Source: UBA11891 sp049890035 (GTDB lineage Bacteria; Bacteroidota; Bacteroidia; Flavobacteriales; Flavobacteriaceae). From it: a DNA stretch of 64,000 nucleotides. The DNA lies in contig JBMHCG010000043.1 in assembly GCA_049890035.1 (NCBI GenBank), positions 124,001 through 188,000 on the forward strand, read 5' to 3'. The position numbers were made by a program, and so were the translations under genes. Below, one piece after another: positions 35,387 to 44,771 of the stretch. The notes beneath the pieces were generated by a model, which saw nothing but the letters and a program-made list of their open reading frames with translations, was not told where the DNA came from and searched no databases. Every line of letters starts with the position of its first letter. Positions within the stretch are counted from its first letter, which is position 1.

Positions 35387-36395
35387 TCTTTTTCTCCATG
35401 CATTAGCTGGAAAACCTGTCTCTCGACCTCCTGTCTGGATGATGCGCCAAGCAGGTCGTTATCTTCCTGATTTCATGAGGCTAAAACAACGATATGATTT
35501 TTTTACTCGCTGTCAGACACCCGAGCTGGCTGCCGAGATTACGGTCATGCCCATCAACCAAATAGGTACGGATGCAGCCATCCTTTTCAGTGACATCTTA
35601 GTCGTCTTACAAGCGATGAACATCCCTGTGGAAATGAAAGAGAGTGTGGGGCCTTGGATTCCTGATCCCATACGAAACGAAAGTGACTTGGAGCGTGTTA
35701 TTGTCCCCGATGTTGAAGACGCTTTGGATTATGTCTACGGAGCCATAGATCAGACTCTAGCCTTGTTGGATGACCGTGTTCCCTTGATTGGTTTTGCAGG
35801 ATCGCCCTGGACTTTGTTGTGTTATGCCGTTCAGGGTCAAGGTTCCAAAACCTTTGACAAAGCCAAAGCATTTTGCTTTACACAGCCTGATCTGGCGCAT
35901 CACTTGCTGCAAAAAATTACGGATACGACTATTGCCTACCTAAAAAAGAAAATACAACACGGTGTCCATGCCGTCCAATTATTTGATTCTTGGGGGGGAT
36001 TGCTCTCCCCAACAGACTATCAAACTTTTTCCTGGTCCTATCTCCAACAAATTGTAACAGCATTAAAGGATCATATCCCAGTCATCATTTTTGGAAAAGG
36101 CTGTTGGTATGCTTTGCGTGAGATGAGCCAATCGGGTGCTGCTGCTTTGGGTGTCGATTGGACTTGTTCTGCAGAAAATGCGCGCTATTTGAGTGGGGGT
36201 CAGATTACATTACAAGGAAATTATGATCCAGCACGACTTTTGTCTCCCGTCTCAGTCATTCAACAAGATGTTCAGGATATGATTCGCGCTTTTGGAAAAG
36301 ATCGTTATATTGTGAATCTAGGTCATGGAATCCTTCCTAATATTCCAGTTTCTCATGCAAAGGCCTTTGTCGAAGCTGTAAAAAATTTCGAATGA
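35373..36395 (+). CDS. hemE: Uroporphyrinogen decarboxylase
   Basis: This 340-residue enzyme removes four acetate carboxyls from uroporphyrinogen III to give coproporphyrinogen III. The signatures PPVWMMRQAGRYLPDF and ILFSDILV, with their catalytic Arg and Asp residues, are intact, as is GFAGSPWTL. The ATG lies inside hemD (14-base overlap), and hemF starts one base after its TGA. A run of seven G (DSWGGLL) is present near 35993, shorter than that in hemC. Confidence 0.97.
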   Translation: MPKNDLFLHALAGKPVSRPPVWMMRQAGRYLPDFMRLKQRYDFFTRCQTPELAAEITVMPINQIGTDAAILFSDILVVLQAMNIPVEMKESVGPWIPDPIRNESDLERVIVPDVEDALDYVYGAIDQTLALLDDRVPLIGFAGSPWTLLCYAVQGQGSKTFDKAKAFCFTQPDLAHHLLQKITDTTIAYLKKKIQHGVHAVQLFDSWGGLLSPTDYQTFSWSYLQQIVTALKDHIPVIIFGKGCWYALREMSQSGAAALGVDWTCSAENARYLSGGQITLQGNYDPARLLSPVSVIQQDVQDMIRAFGKDRYIVNLGHGILPNIPVSHAKAFVEAVKNFE

Positions 36396-36396
36396 C

Positions 36397-37299
36397 GTGA
36401 AAGAAAAATTTTACCCTTACATTGTTCAACTGCAAGATCAGATTACAAAAAAACTTGAATCTTTAGACCATTTGGGAAAATTTAAAGAAGAGAAATGGGA
36501 GCGACCTGGCGGAGGAGGTGGGCAGACCCGTGTACTTGAAGGAGGGGCCGTTTTTGAAAAAGCAGGGGTCAATATTTCTGCGGTACATGGTACCTTACCA
36601 CCTAGCATGCAGGCCTATTTAAAAGTAGCAGAAGCTACCTTTTATGCCTGTGGATTGAGTTTAGTTATTCACCCCAAAAACCCAATGATTCCTACTGTTC
36701 ATGCAAACTTTCGCTACTTTGAAATGTATGACACCAATGGGATGCTAAAAGATCAATGGTTCGGTGGTGGGATGGATCTAACCCCTTACTATCTGTTTGA
36801 GGAGGATGTTCAACATTTTCATCAATGCTGTAAAAATAGCTGCGACGCTTTTAACACGAAATTTTATTCCGATTACAAGGAAGCTTGCGATCGCTATTTT
36901 TGGAACGCACACCGCAACGAAGCACGTGGTGTCGGGGGCTTGTTTTTTGACTATTTAAAGCCCACAGCCAACGTTACATTGGAAGACCGATATAAATTTG
37001 TAACCACAGTAGGGGACTCTTTTCTAAATGCCTATGTCCCAATCGTACAGAAACGGAAAGACTATCGGTATACTCCGCAACAGCGAATGTGGCAAGAAAT
37101 AAGAAGAGGTCGGTATGTTGAATTCAATCTCATTCATGACAAAGGAACTTTATTTGGTTTGCAAACCAAAGGACGTATTGAGAGTATCCTGATGAGCTTG
37201 CCAGCACATGTTCAGTGGAAATACGACTACCACCCAACACCCAACAGTGAGGAGGCAGCGTTGATTGAAGTATTGAAATCACCTAAAAATTGGGTGTAA
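36397..37299 (+). CDS. hemF: Oxygen-dependent coproporphyrinogen III oxidase
   Basis: This 300-residue enzyme uses O2 to decarboxylate two propionates, giving protoporphyrinogen IX. Family blocks are clear: WERPGGGGGQTRVLEGGAVFEKAGVN, NPMIPTVHANFRYFE, WFGGGMDLTPYY and GRYVEFNLIHDKGT. The start is GTG, one base after the hemE stop, with no other start nearby. The oxygen-independent HemN/HemZ is not in the window, so heme synthesis here appears tuned to aerobic life. Confidence 0.96.
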   Translation: MKEKFYPYIVQLQDQITKKLESLDHLGKFKEEKWERPGGGGGQTRVLEGGAVFEKAGVNISAVHGTLPPSMQAYLKVAEATFYACGLSLVIHPKNPMIPTVHANFRYFEMYDTNGMLKDQWFGGGMDLTPYYLFEEDVQHFHQCCKNSCDAFNTKFYSDYKEACDRYFWNAHRNEARGVGGLFFDYLKPTANVTLEDRYKFVTTVGDSFLNAYVPIVQKRKDYRYTPQQRMWQEIRRGRYVEFNLIHDKGTLFGLQTKGRIESILMSLPAHVQWKYDYHPTPNSEEAALIEVLKSPKNWV

Positions 37300-37321
37300 A
37301 CGAACTTAAAATAAAACCTAA

Positions 37322-38632
37322 ATGGGGACGAAGCAAATTCTAATTGCTATACCGCTACTAATTATTTTTTCGTATTTGTTCGATGCTTTTTCAAGACGAA
37401 CAAAATTCCCATCAGTCTTATTGCTTTTGGGTACAGGAATGCTGGCAAGAGCTTTGGCGGATTGGTATGGGTTTGCAGGCTTGGAGATACTGACTGAACT
37501 AATTGCCGTTTTGGGAACCATCGGGTTGATCCTTATTGTTCTTGAAGGGGCTTTGGAACTCCAAATAAAAAAGAAAAACCTCGGCATTTTATTGTCTGGC
37601 TTCTTTGCTGCCTTGGTGATCTTAATTGCCAATATTTGGATTGTTAGTCAATTGATTACCTTATTGACCGGAGTCGCTACAGCAGTTTCCATCCTTTTAG
37701 CGGTCCCCCTTTCCATTATTAGTAGTGCTGTGGCTATTCCATCAGCAGCCGGCTTGATGCAACACGATCGAGAGTTTATTGTGTATGAATCAACCTTTTC
37801 TGATATTTTGGGAATTTTGATTTTTAATTATGCCCTTGGACAGTATTACAAAGAAGAATCCCTGATGACTGCAGCTCCTCTTTTCCAGCTGGGTTTGCAA
37901 CTGGTCGGAATCGTACTGCTTTCTTTGCTTATCGCTTTTTCATTGTTTCAACTCCTGCAACGGATTACACATCATGTAAAATTTTTCCTAATCCTTGCGT
38001 TGTTGATTCTTTTGTATACTCTTGGAAAATATCTGCATCTTCCTGCTTTGGTTACAATTTTTATTTTCGGTCTGTTCCTAGGGAATATTCAAACTCTTTT
38101 TCCGAAAATTTTAACCCAATTTGTCAATCCAGAAAAAATAAAAAATGATCTGCACGAATTTCATGTACTTACCGGCGAGTCAACCTTTCTGGTGCGAACT
38201 TTTTTCTTTTTATTTTTTGGGTTTTCCATTACCCTTGACACTTTTTTAGCTGTAGAACCCTATTTTTATGGATTGCTGATTTTGGTTGCCATGTTCGGGA
38301 TTCGGTATCTTTATTTTGGTGCCGTCCAACTGCGTTGGCAACCCAATAAGCGTGTTTTTTTGTCTCCACGTGGTTTGATTAGTATTCTTCTTTTTTTTCA
38401 ATTACAGGAAAGTCAAATTCCTGAGCTTCAAAATCAAGCCATTGACGAAAAGGTATTGTTGATTGTTATTATCTTTTCTATGTTGGTAATGCTGCTGGGA
38501 ACCATCCGTAACCAAACAGTTACGGATGATTCCAACATTGAATTTACCATTACCAACCCCGACCCAGAACTACCTACAGAAAATGATTCTCATAACCAAA
38601 CCCACCAGTATGTACCCCCACCAGAGAAATAG
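37322..38632 (+). CDS. Cation/proton antiporter (CPA family)
   Basis: This 436-residue membrane protein has about 12 hydrophobic segments and the Na+/H+ exchanger layout: LLLLGTGMLARALADW near the start and a core helix pair including ISSAVAIPSAA and YESTFSDILGILIF, where the Ser-Asp in the latter would be the ion site. A short charged tail follows (about 405-436). It stands inside the heme operon between hemF and hemB and overlaps hemB by 23 bases, so it is co-expressed. Why an antiporter should be tied to heme synthesis is unclear. Its ion is not known. Confidence 0.85.
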   Translation: MGTKQILIAIPLLIIFSYLFDAFSRRTKFPSVLLLLGTGMLARALADWYGFAGLEILTELIAVLGTIGLILIVLEGALELQIKKKNLGILLSGFFAALVILIANIWIVSQLITLLTGVATAVSILLAVPLSIISSAVAIPSAAGLMQHDREFIVYESTFSDILGILIFNYALGQYYKEESLMTAAPLFQLGLQLVGIVLLSLLIAFSLFQLLQRITHHVKFFLILALLILLYTLGKYLHLPALVTIFIFGLFLGNIQTLFPKILTQFVNPEKIKNDLHEFHVLTGESTFLVRTFFFLFFGFSITLDTFLAVEPYFYGLLILVAMFGIRYLYFGAVQLRWQPNKRVFLSPRGLISILLFFQLQESQIPELQNQAIDEKVLLIVIIFSMLVMLLGTIRNQTVTDDSNIEFTITNPDPELPTENDSHNQTHQYVPPPEK

Positions 38633-39593
38633 ACGCTTGCGAAGCAGTGAAAGTCTACGTCAACTGATACGTGAATTTCACCTAACACCCCACGATTTCA
38701 TTGTGCCGCTCTTTGTCATAGAAGGCACTAATAAAAAAGAAGAAATCCCTTCAATGCCGGGTTATTATCGTTTGACTCTTGATCTTCTAGAAATTGAAAT
38801 TCGAGAACTATGGGACTTGGGGTTGCGTGCAGTACTCCTTTTCGTAAAAGTCCCCGATGCAAAGAAAGACAATCAAGGTAATGAGGCCCTTAATTCTGAA
38901 GGGCTGATGCAGCAAGCGATTCGAAGGGTGAAAAAAACCACCCCAGAAATGGTTGTCATGACCGATGTTGCCTTGGATCCTTACTCCAATTATGGTCATG
39001 ATGGTATTGTAGAAAATGGTTTGATTGTGAATGACCCAACAACAGAAGTATTAGCCGCAATGGCACTTTCACATGCAGTGGCAGGTGCCGATATCGTTGC
39101 GCCAAGTGATATGATGGATGGACGCATCGGACGAATTCGTCAAACTCTTGAAAAAGAAAACCATACGCATGTTGGAATACTCAGTTATAGTGCCAAATAC
39201 GCCTCCTCTTTTTACGGCCCTTTTCGTGATGCCTTGAACTCAGCACCCGGTTTTGGAGATAAAAAAACCTATCAAATGGACTTTGCCAACCGATTTGATG
39301 CATTGACAGAAAGCAAACGGGATGTGGCCGAGGGTGCTGATCTGATAATGATCAAACCTGGAATGCCTTATCTAGATATCGTTTTTGAACTCAAACAGCA
39401 CCTTCAAGTGCCTATAGCAGTCTACCAGGTCAGTGGTGAATATGCCATGCTCAAAGCAGCCGCTGAAAAGGGATGGCTTGACTATGAAAAAATAATGTTA
39501 GAACAACTTATTGCATTCAAAAGGGCTGGAGCCTCTCTGATTGCTTCCTATCATGCCAAAGAAGTCGCTCAATGGTACCTGAAGACAAAATAA
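38610..39593 (+). CDS. hemB: Delta-aminolevulinic acid dehydratase (porphobilinogen synthase)
   Basis: This 327-residue enzyme joins two aminolevulinates into porphobilinogen. Both Schiff-base lysines are in place, in LSYSAKYAS and MIKPGMPYLD. The metal site reads VMTDVALDPYSNYGHDG, with Asp in place of the cysteines of zinc-dependent enzymes, so this should be a magnesium-type HemB. The start MYPHQRNRRLRSSESLR matches family members; longer frames (38526, 38583) run into the antiporter gene. It closes the heme operon. Confidence 0.95.
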   Translation: MYPHQRNRRLRSSESLRQLIREFHLTPHDFIVPLFVIEGTNKKEEIPSMPGYYRLTLDLLEIEIRELWDLGLRAVLLFVKVPDAKKDNQGNEALNSEGLMQQAIRRVKKTTPEMVVMTDVALDPYSNYGHDGIVENGLIVNDPTTEVLAAMALSHAVAGADIVAPSDMMDGRIGRIRQTLEKENHTHVGILSYSAKYASSFYGPFRDALNSAPGFGDKKTYQMDFANRFDALTESKRDVAEGADLIMIKPGMPYLDIVFELKQHLQVPIAVYQVSGEYAMLKAAAEKGWLDYEKIMLEQLIAFKRAGASLIASYHAKEVAQWYLKTK

Positions 39594-39660
39594 ATACTAC
39601 ATAAAGATACGATTGTACGAACTTTTTGGCTACGCAAGCGTTTTACAGTTTGCTATATGT

Positions 39661-40386
39661 TTATTGAAGCCAGTGCTTCTTTTTTAATGATTGTATTACC
39701 TCCCGCTCTATGTTTTCCGGGATAAAATAATACAAAGGAGCATCTCCTTGTTGCTGAAACAAAATAAAAGATCCCTGCTCCCCATCCTTTAATAGTTTAA
39801 TTTTTTTCCGTGTTGCGGTCAAAAAATATCCTTTTTTGAGTTGATGCGTGGCAATACCATTTACCCTGCGACGGAGTTGGGGAAGAGAATCAACCAAAAT
39901 GGTTCTTGTTTTGGAACGGATAAGGGTACCTCCATACACCCCTGATATGTCAATACGATCCATTTCTATTCGCATTGTATTAGGTTGGTTCGCATAATAC
40001 ATGCCTCCCCCAATACCTAGAATAGTAAGGATCAAAACTACCATTCCTATGAAGTATGCTAGGGGTTTTTGTGTCCCCTTCGAATAAAACTTTTGCCCAA
40101 CCCAAAGGATATACATGTAAAAGAAGAGTGGGTAAAAGACCAACCAATAAAAAGGAGCATCCCCTGGGAATTTCCAATAAAGATATAGTCCAACGAAAAA
40201 TGTACTTATGGCTAAAAAGAGATGTGATTGTTTAAAAAAATGAAGGAAGGGTATCAGTTCAAATTGAGCCTTCTCTTTATCCGATAAAGTGTTGTAACCG
40301 CTTAGTAAATAGGGCGCATTCCGCTCATTAATAACAAGTCCAATAAATAAAAATACGCCACTTAATATTGACAATACTGCAACCAT
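39661..40386 (-). CDS. DUF3784-type membrane protein
   Basis: This 241-residue protein begins like DUF3784 proteins: two helices with SGYNTLSDKEKAQFE between them. Helices at about 1-20, 56-75, 80-100 and 110-130 are visible. A soluble C-terminal domain (about 135-241) resembles a bacterial PH-like fold with short strands (ISGVYGGTLI, GSFILFQQQG). It stands alone on the minus strand, convergent with hemB with a 67-base gap. Function unknown. Confidence 0.65.
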   Translation of the reverse strand: MVAVLSILSGVFLFIGLVINERNAPYLLSGYNTLSDKEKAQFELIPFLHFFKQSHLFLAISTFFVGLYLYWKFPGDAPFYWLVFYPLFFYMYILWVGQKFYSKGTQKPLAYFIGMVVLILTILGIGGGMYYANQPNTMRIEMDRIDISGVYGGTLIRSKTRTILVDSLPQLRRRVNGIATHQLKKGYFLTATRKKIKLLKDGEQGSFILFQQQGDAPLYYFIPENIEREVIQSLKKKHWLQ

Positions 40387-40443
40387 TTGTGCATTTTGTT
40401 TAACTTTACAGGATAGCCATTAACTGCATTATTTTCTGAAACA

Positions 40444-40917
40444 ATGAATACAACCTTTTATAACAGTCCATTAGGTTGGCTTGAGATCATTGCAAATAGT
40501 AGTGGTGTTACCAATATTCATTTTCTAGAAGATGCCCCGCAGTCCCTTCCTGATTCTTCTCCTTTTCTAAAACTAGTAGTCCAACAATTAGACAACTACT
40601 TCCATCATAAAGATAAATTATTTTCTTTTCCTATGAATCCTGACGGCTCCGATTTTCAAATTCGAGTCTGGGAATTATTACAACAGATACCTTATGGCAC
40701 GACTTTGCCCTATTTAAAAGTGGCTCAAAAGTTTGGAGATACGAAAAAAGTCCGAGCCATAGCGGGTGCTATTGCTAAAAATCCGATTCTCATTGCCATT
40801 CCTTGCCATCGTATCATAGGGAGTGACCGAAGTTTGGTGGGGTATTCTGGGGGGCTGGATAGAAAAAGACAGCTCTTGGAACTTGAAGGGTTTCCAAAAC
40901 AAAAAACCTTATTTTAG
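40444..40917 (+). CDS. ogt: Methylated-DNA--protein-cysteine methyltransferase
   Basis: This 157-residue repair protein moves the methyl group from O6-methylguanine (and O4-methylthymine) to its own cysteine and is then spent. The acceptor is Cys121 in IAIPCHRII. The helix-turn-helix arginine finger (VRAIAGAIAKNP) and the final loop GYSGGLDRKRQLLELEG are intact. It has no Ada-type N-terminal domain. It opens a run of four plus-strand genes (hydrolase, exonuclease, ABC ATPase). Confidence 0.94.
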   Translation: MNTTFYNSPLGWLEIIANSSGVTNIHFLEDAPQSLPDSSPFLKLVVQQLDNYFHHKDKLFSFPMNPDGSDFQIRVWELLQQIPYGTTLPYLKVAQKFGDTKKVRAIAGAIAKNPILIAIPCHRIIGSDRSLVGYSGGLDRKRQLLELEGFPKQKTLF

Positions 40918-40938
40918 AAGAAAATTTGATTTTGGTTT

Positions 40939-42096
40939 ATGAGAAAAAAAATCATATCCGTAGGCATTGGCATTGCCTTTTCCTATGGACTCCTTTTTGT
41001 GTCGGGCTATGACTGGTTTTTGCGGGGCTTGTCGGTAATTTATTTGACCGGTCATGATACGGCTTTTTTGGATGACTACAAGCATTTCGACAACCGAACG
41101 GTAAAAGCTGCTGATATGGCCCAACCCTGGCCTCAACACCAACAATACAATCAGCTACCAACACCCGACTCGCTTGAAGCTTATCACGAAAAAACCAAGA
41201 CTGTTGCCTTTTTGATCATACAAAACGACAGTATACTGCATGAAAAATATTACCGGGGCTATGGTCCTGACACCCAGTCAAATTCTTTTTCAGTTGTTAA
41301 GAGTATGGTTTCCGCACTCTTGGGCAAGTCTGTGATGGATGGTTACGTAAAAAATCTGGACCAAAAAGTAAAAGATTTTATCCCCGAACTCAAAGGACCC
41401 TATGCCGACCAAGTGACCTTAGGGGACCTTTCCTCAATGGCTTCCGGCATGCAATGGGATGAAAAGTACTACAATCCATTTTCTGTTACTGCAGCAGCAT
41501 ATTTTGTTTCCGATTTACCTCAACTCATCCTTGATCAGCCAATTGAACAGGAACCTGGAAAAGCGTTTCGCTATAAAAGTGGAGCCACACAATTGTTGGG
41601 AATTGCCCTCCATCGCGCCACGAAAAAAACATTGAGTGACTACTTATCCGAGAGTTTTTGGCAACCGATGGGTACAGAACATGACGCATTGTGGGAATTG
41701 GATTCGGAAGCCAGTGGCATGGAAAAGGCCTATTGTTGCTTTGCCAGTAATGCCCGTGATTTTGCCCGTTTTGGCAAACTCTATAAAGACCATGGCAAGT
41801 GGAACAATACCGTCTTATTGGATTCAACATTTATCGCAAAATCAGTACGCCCTCGTTTTGAATCCAGCCCAGAATACGGCTATGGTTGGTGGCTGGAAAC
41901 CTACAAAGAGCATCGGGTCTATATGGAACGAGGGCACTTAGGTCAATACATCATGGTTTTTCCAGATCTGGATCTTATTACGGTTCGTTTGGGTGAACTT
42001 AAAGGGGATCCGCTGGAAGGCAAACCCTATACAGAAGATATATATATTTACATGGATGCCGCTTTAGCCATGGCTGGAAATGTTACAAAAAATTAA
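40939..42096 (+). CDS. Serine hydrolase of the beta-lactamase/penicillin-binding fold
   Basis: This 385-residue protein has an N-terminal membrane anchor or signal segment (about 3-23) and a class C beta-lactamase-like domain. Ser118 and Lys121 form the SxxK motif (FSVVKSM); YKSGATQ is the YxN-equivalent and RGHLGQY the KTG-equivalent. It could be an esterase, a D-amino peptidase or a peptidoglycan enzyme; true beta-lactamase activity is unlikely from context. It lies 21 bases after ogt and overlaps the next gene by 17 bases. Confidence 0.85.
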   Translation: MRKKIISVGIGIAFSYGLLFVSGYDWFLRGLSVIYLTGHDTAFLDDYKHFDNRTVKAADMAQPWPQHQQYNQLPTPDSLEAYHEKTKTVAFLIIQNDSILHEKYYRGYGPDTQSNSFSVVKSMVSALLGKSVMDGYVKNLDQKVKDFIPELKGPYADQVTLGDLSSMASGMQWDEKYYNPFSVTAAAYFVSDLPQLILDQPIEQEPGKAFRYKSGATQLLGIALHRATKKTLSDYLSESFWQPMGTEHDALWELDSEASGMEKAYCCFASNARDFARFGKLYKDHGKWNNTVLLDSTFIAKSVRPRFESSPEYGYGWWLETYKEHRVYMERGHLGQYIMVFPDLDLITVRLGELKGDPLEGKPYTEDIYIYMDAALAMAGNVTKN

Positions 42097-42799
42097 CCTA
42101 CATAACGTCTTATTCTTAGACATTGAAACAGTGCCACTAGCAGCACAGTTTAAAGAATTGTCCGAAGTAGAACAACAACTCTATACTGAAAAAACTGCCT
42201 ATCAGAGGGGGGAAACCATCAGTGCAGAAGAACACTATCAACGAGCAGGTATTTGGGCAGAATTTGGTAAAATAATTTGCTTGTCCGTTGGCTATTTCGC
42301 TCCCAAAAGTCCCTCTAGAAATTTTAGAGTGAAAAGCTTTACAGGAAACGAAAAAGAGCTTTTGACAGCTTTTAAGGCGCTTTTGGAAAACTATTATAAT
42401 CAGAGCAAACACTTGCTTTGTGCCCACAACGGAAAAGAATTTGACTTTCCCTACATTGCCCGTCGGATGATTATTCAGGGCATTGGACTGCCAAAAATCT
42501 TAAATCACCATGGAAAAAAACCGTGGGAAATTCCGCACTTGGACACCTTACAACTCTGGCGATTTGGGGATTACAAGCATTATACATCGCTTAAACTCCT
42601 GGCCCATATACTAGATATCCCCTCCCCAAAGGACGATATCGATGGCAGTCAGGTAGCAGGTATCTTTTATGAAGAAAAACAGTTAGATCGTATTGTCAAC
42701 TATTGTGAAAAGGATGTTGTAACTATTGCACAAATTGTTTTAAAAATGCGTCAGGAACCCTTATTACTACCCAAAGAAATTGTCCACAGCGTCACATGA
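42080..42799 (+). CDS. Predicted 3'-5' exonuclease of the PolB/DEDD type
   Basis: This 239-residue protein shows the DEDD exonuclease motifs: FLDIETVPL (DxE) at about 13-17, AHNGKEFDFPYIARR in the middle, and YCEKDVVTIAQI near the C-terminus. It resembles the exonuclease domain of family B DNA polymerases, found as a stand-alone protein in Bacteroidota, and probably trims single-stranded DNA or RNA. The ATG overlaps the hydrolase gene by 17 bases, and the stop overlaps the ABC gene by four (ATGA). Confidence 0.88.
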   Translation: MLQKINLHNVLFLDIETVPLAAQFKELSEVEQQLYTEKTAYQRGETISAEEHYQRAGIWAEFGKIICLSVGYFAPKSPSRNFRVKSFTGNEKELLTAFKALLENYYNQSKHLLCAHNGKEFDFPYIARRMIIQGIGLPKILNHHGKKPWEIPHLDTLQLWRFGDYKHYTSLKLLAHILDIPSPKDDIDGSQVAGIFYEEKQLDRIVNYCEKDVVTIAQIVLKMRQEPLLLPKEIVHSVT

Positions 42800-44442
42800 A
42801 AAAAATACTTGAAGTACAGGGTTTGACCATCCGAATAAGGAACCAAATTCTGGTTGCTGGATTGGACTTTTACCTGAAAGAAAATGAAACCCTTGCCTTG
42901 GTGGGCGAATCGGGTAGTGGTAAATCTCTTACCGCCTTGTCAATGTTGGGATTACTACCACCATCTTTACAGCTTACAGCGGACAAAATCTTGTTCGATC
43001 AAACTTCTTTGATAGATTTTAGTCCAAAGCAGTGGCAGCATCTGCGTGGTCAGAAAATTGGCATGGTTTTTCAAGAACCACAATCCAGTTTAAATCCCAG
43101 CATGCGTTGTGGACAACAGGTTGAAGAGGTGTTACAACAACACAAACCCAATGAGAAAAATAGGGAGAAAAAGATTATAGAAGCCTTTGAAAAAGTACAA
43201 CTCCCTCAGCCCAAACGCATCTATGCTGCTTATCCACATGAACTCAGTGGGGGCCAAAAACAGCGGGTTATTATAGCCATGGCAGTGATTTGCCAACCCA
43301 AACTATTGATTTGTGACGAACCCACTACCGCCCTGGACGTCACCGTACAAAAAGAAATCTTGACTTTACTCCAGGAACTGCAAACCCAAAACAAAATGAG
43401 TGTACTATTTATTTCTCACGATTTGGGCTTGGTAAAAAGTTTTGCCGATCGCGTAGTAGTCATGCAAAACGGACAAATCGTAGAACAAGGTACTACACAA
43501 TTCATTTTTGAAAACCCTCAACACAATTATACCAAAGGACTACTTCATGCCCGACCCCCTTTAAAAGGAAGACCCAGACAGCTCATCACGCTATCCGATT
43601 TTAGCAAAGGAAATATACAGCCAGAGCTGGAATCCACCTCAGAGCGTCGAGAAAAACACAACGTATTATACCAACAAAACCCATTGGTTCACGTTCAAGG
43701 TATTAGCAAAACTTACAGCTCGAAATCATTCATTTGGCAAAAGAAAAAAGGGACAACGGTATTGAATCCTCTTGATTTTGAAATTTATCCAGGGGAGACA
43801 TTGGGTTTGGTAGGAGAATCAGGCAGTGGTAAATCTACCCTAGCCCGCTGTATCAGTTTGCTGATTCAACCCTCTTCGGGACAGGTACTATGGGAAGGAC
43901 AACCGATCTCATTGGCCACAAAAGCGGCACGTAAAAAATTGAGAACAAATATCCAGTATATTTTTCAGGACCCATTTGCTGCCCTCCATCCCAAAATGAC
44001 ACTTGACCGCATGCTGACAGATGTACTACAGCAGCATGGCCATTTTCGCGCAGCAGGTCAAGTAGAAACGCTCTTGCAACAAGTGGGTTTGGCCCCTGAA
44101 ATGAAAACCCGCTATCCCCATGAACTTTCGGGAGGACAACGCCAAAGAGCTGTCATTGCACGCGCACTGGCACCCAAGCCCAAGTTGATCATTTGTGATG
44201 AGGCGGTGGCAGCGTTGGATATTTCGGTACAAGCACAGGTGTTAAACTTACTCAAACGTCTTCAAAAAGAGCTTGACCTGGCTTACTTATTTATTTCACA
44301 TGACATGGCTGTGGTACGTTATATATCAGACCGGGTTTTGGTGCTCAACCAAGGGCAAAAAGAAACGCTTCAGGAAGCAGATGCTTTGTTCGAAAACCCC
44401 GAAACACCTTACCTCTCTAAATTAATCGATGCCATCTTGTAA
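42796..44442 (+). CDS. Fused two-domain ABC transporter ATPase (peptide type)
   Basis: This 548-residue protein has two full ABC ATPase domains of the DppD-DppF/YejF type. Walker A motifs GESGSGKS occur near residues 38 and 338; signatures LSGGQKQR and LSGGQRQR and Walker B stretches LLICDEP and LIICDEA follow. The C-terminal part of domain 1 holds the oligopeptide-transporter segment (YTKGLLHARPP). It powers uptake of peptides or similar compounds. No permease or binding protein is in the window. The start overlaps the exonuclease stop (ATGA). Confidence 0.92.
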   Translation: MKKILEVQGLTIRIRNQILVAGLDFYLKENETLALVGESGSGKSLTALSMLGLLPPSLQLTADKILFDQTSLIDFSPKQWQHLRGQKIGMVFQEPQSSLNPSMRCGQQVEEVLQQHKPNEKNREKKIIEAFEKVQLPQPKRIYAAYPHELSGGQKQRVIIAMAVICQPKLLICDEPTTALDVTVQKEILTLLQELQTQNKMSVLFISHDLGLVKSFADRVVVMQNGQIVEQGTTQFIFENPQHNYTKGLLHARPPLKGRPRQLITLSDFSKGNIQPELESTSERREKHNVLYQQNPLVHVQGISKTYSSKSFIWQKKKGTTVLNPLDFEIYPGETLGLVGESGSGKSTLARCISLLIQPSSGQVLWEGQPISLATKAARKKLRTNIQYIFQDPFAALHPKMTLDRMLTDVLQQHGHFRAAGQVETLLQQVGLAPEMKTRYPHELSGGQRQRAVIARALAPKPKLIICDEAVAALDISVQAQVLNLLKRLQKELDLAYLFISHDMAVVRYISDRVLVLNQGQKETLQEADALFENPETPYLSKLIDAIL

Positions 44443-44450
44443 ACAATGAA

Positions 44451-44666
44451 TTAAATCGCCACTAATTCACTTAAAGACAAGTCCAATGTATCAGAAAGTT
44501 CCCACAACGTAAAGGCTGTTGGATTGACACTTCCTTTTTCAATTTTATGGATGGCTTGCCGATCTTTGTTGGCCGCGCGTGCCAAATCGGATTGCGTCCA
44601 GCCCTTTTCCTCACGTTGTTTGACAATGCGTTCTCCAATTCTCCGCTTAAATTCCTTCTTTGTCAC
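44451..44666 (-). CDS. Small XRE-type transcriptional regulator
   Basis: This 71-residue protein is almost entirely one Cro/CI helix-turn-helix domain: GERIVKQREEKGWTQSDLARAAN and IHKIEKGSVNPTAFTLWELSDTL. It has no sensing domain. The start codon is GTG. It is divergent from the small amber-containing gene, and the gap between them holds an inverted repeat that may be its operator. Small XRE proteins like this often repress their neighbour or form part of a toxin-antitoxin pair; the neighbour here is unknown. Confidence 0.88.
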   Translation of the reverse strand: MTKKEFKRRIGERIVKQREEKGWTQSDLARAANKDRQAIHKIEKGSVNPTAFTLWELSDTLDLSLSELVAI

Positions 44667-44683
44667 CCTGTAAATGTGCGGTT

Positions 44684-44717
44684 GTTATTCGGATAAACTG
44701 TCATACAATTGAATAAC
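44684..44717. promoter_or_regulatory. Inverted repeat, possible XRE operator
   Basis: GTTATTC at 44684-44690 is the exact reverse complement of GAATAAC at 44711-44717, with 20 bases between. It lies in the divergent gap between the XRE gene and the small gene at 44772, where a repressor site would be expected. Confidence 0.35.
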
Positions 44718-44771
44718 GTTTGAAAATAATATATTACTTTATATTCCTAATAATCTAAACCCAAACTAGCC

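Noticed and set aside
42796..44442. Complete peptide ABC importer operon
   Set aside because: Only the fused ATPase is present; no permease or binding protein gene is adjacent, so the transporter is completed from elsewhere.
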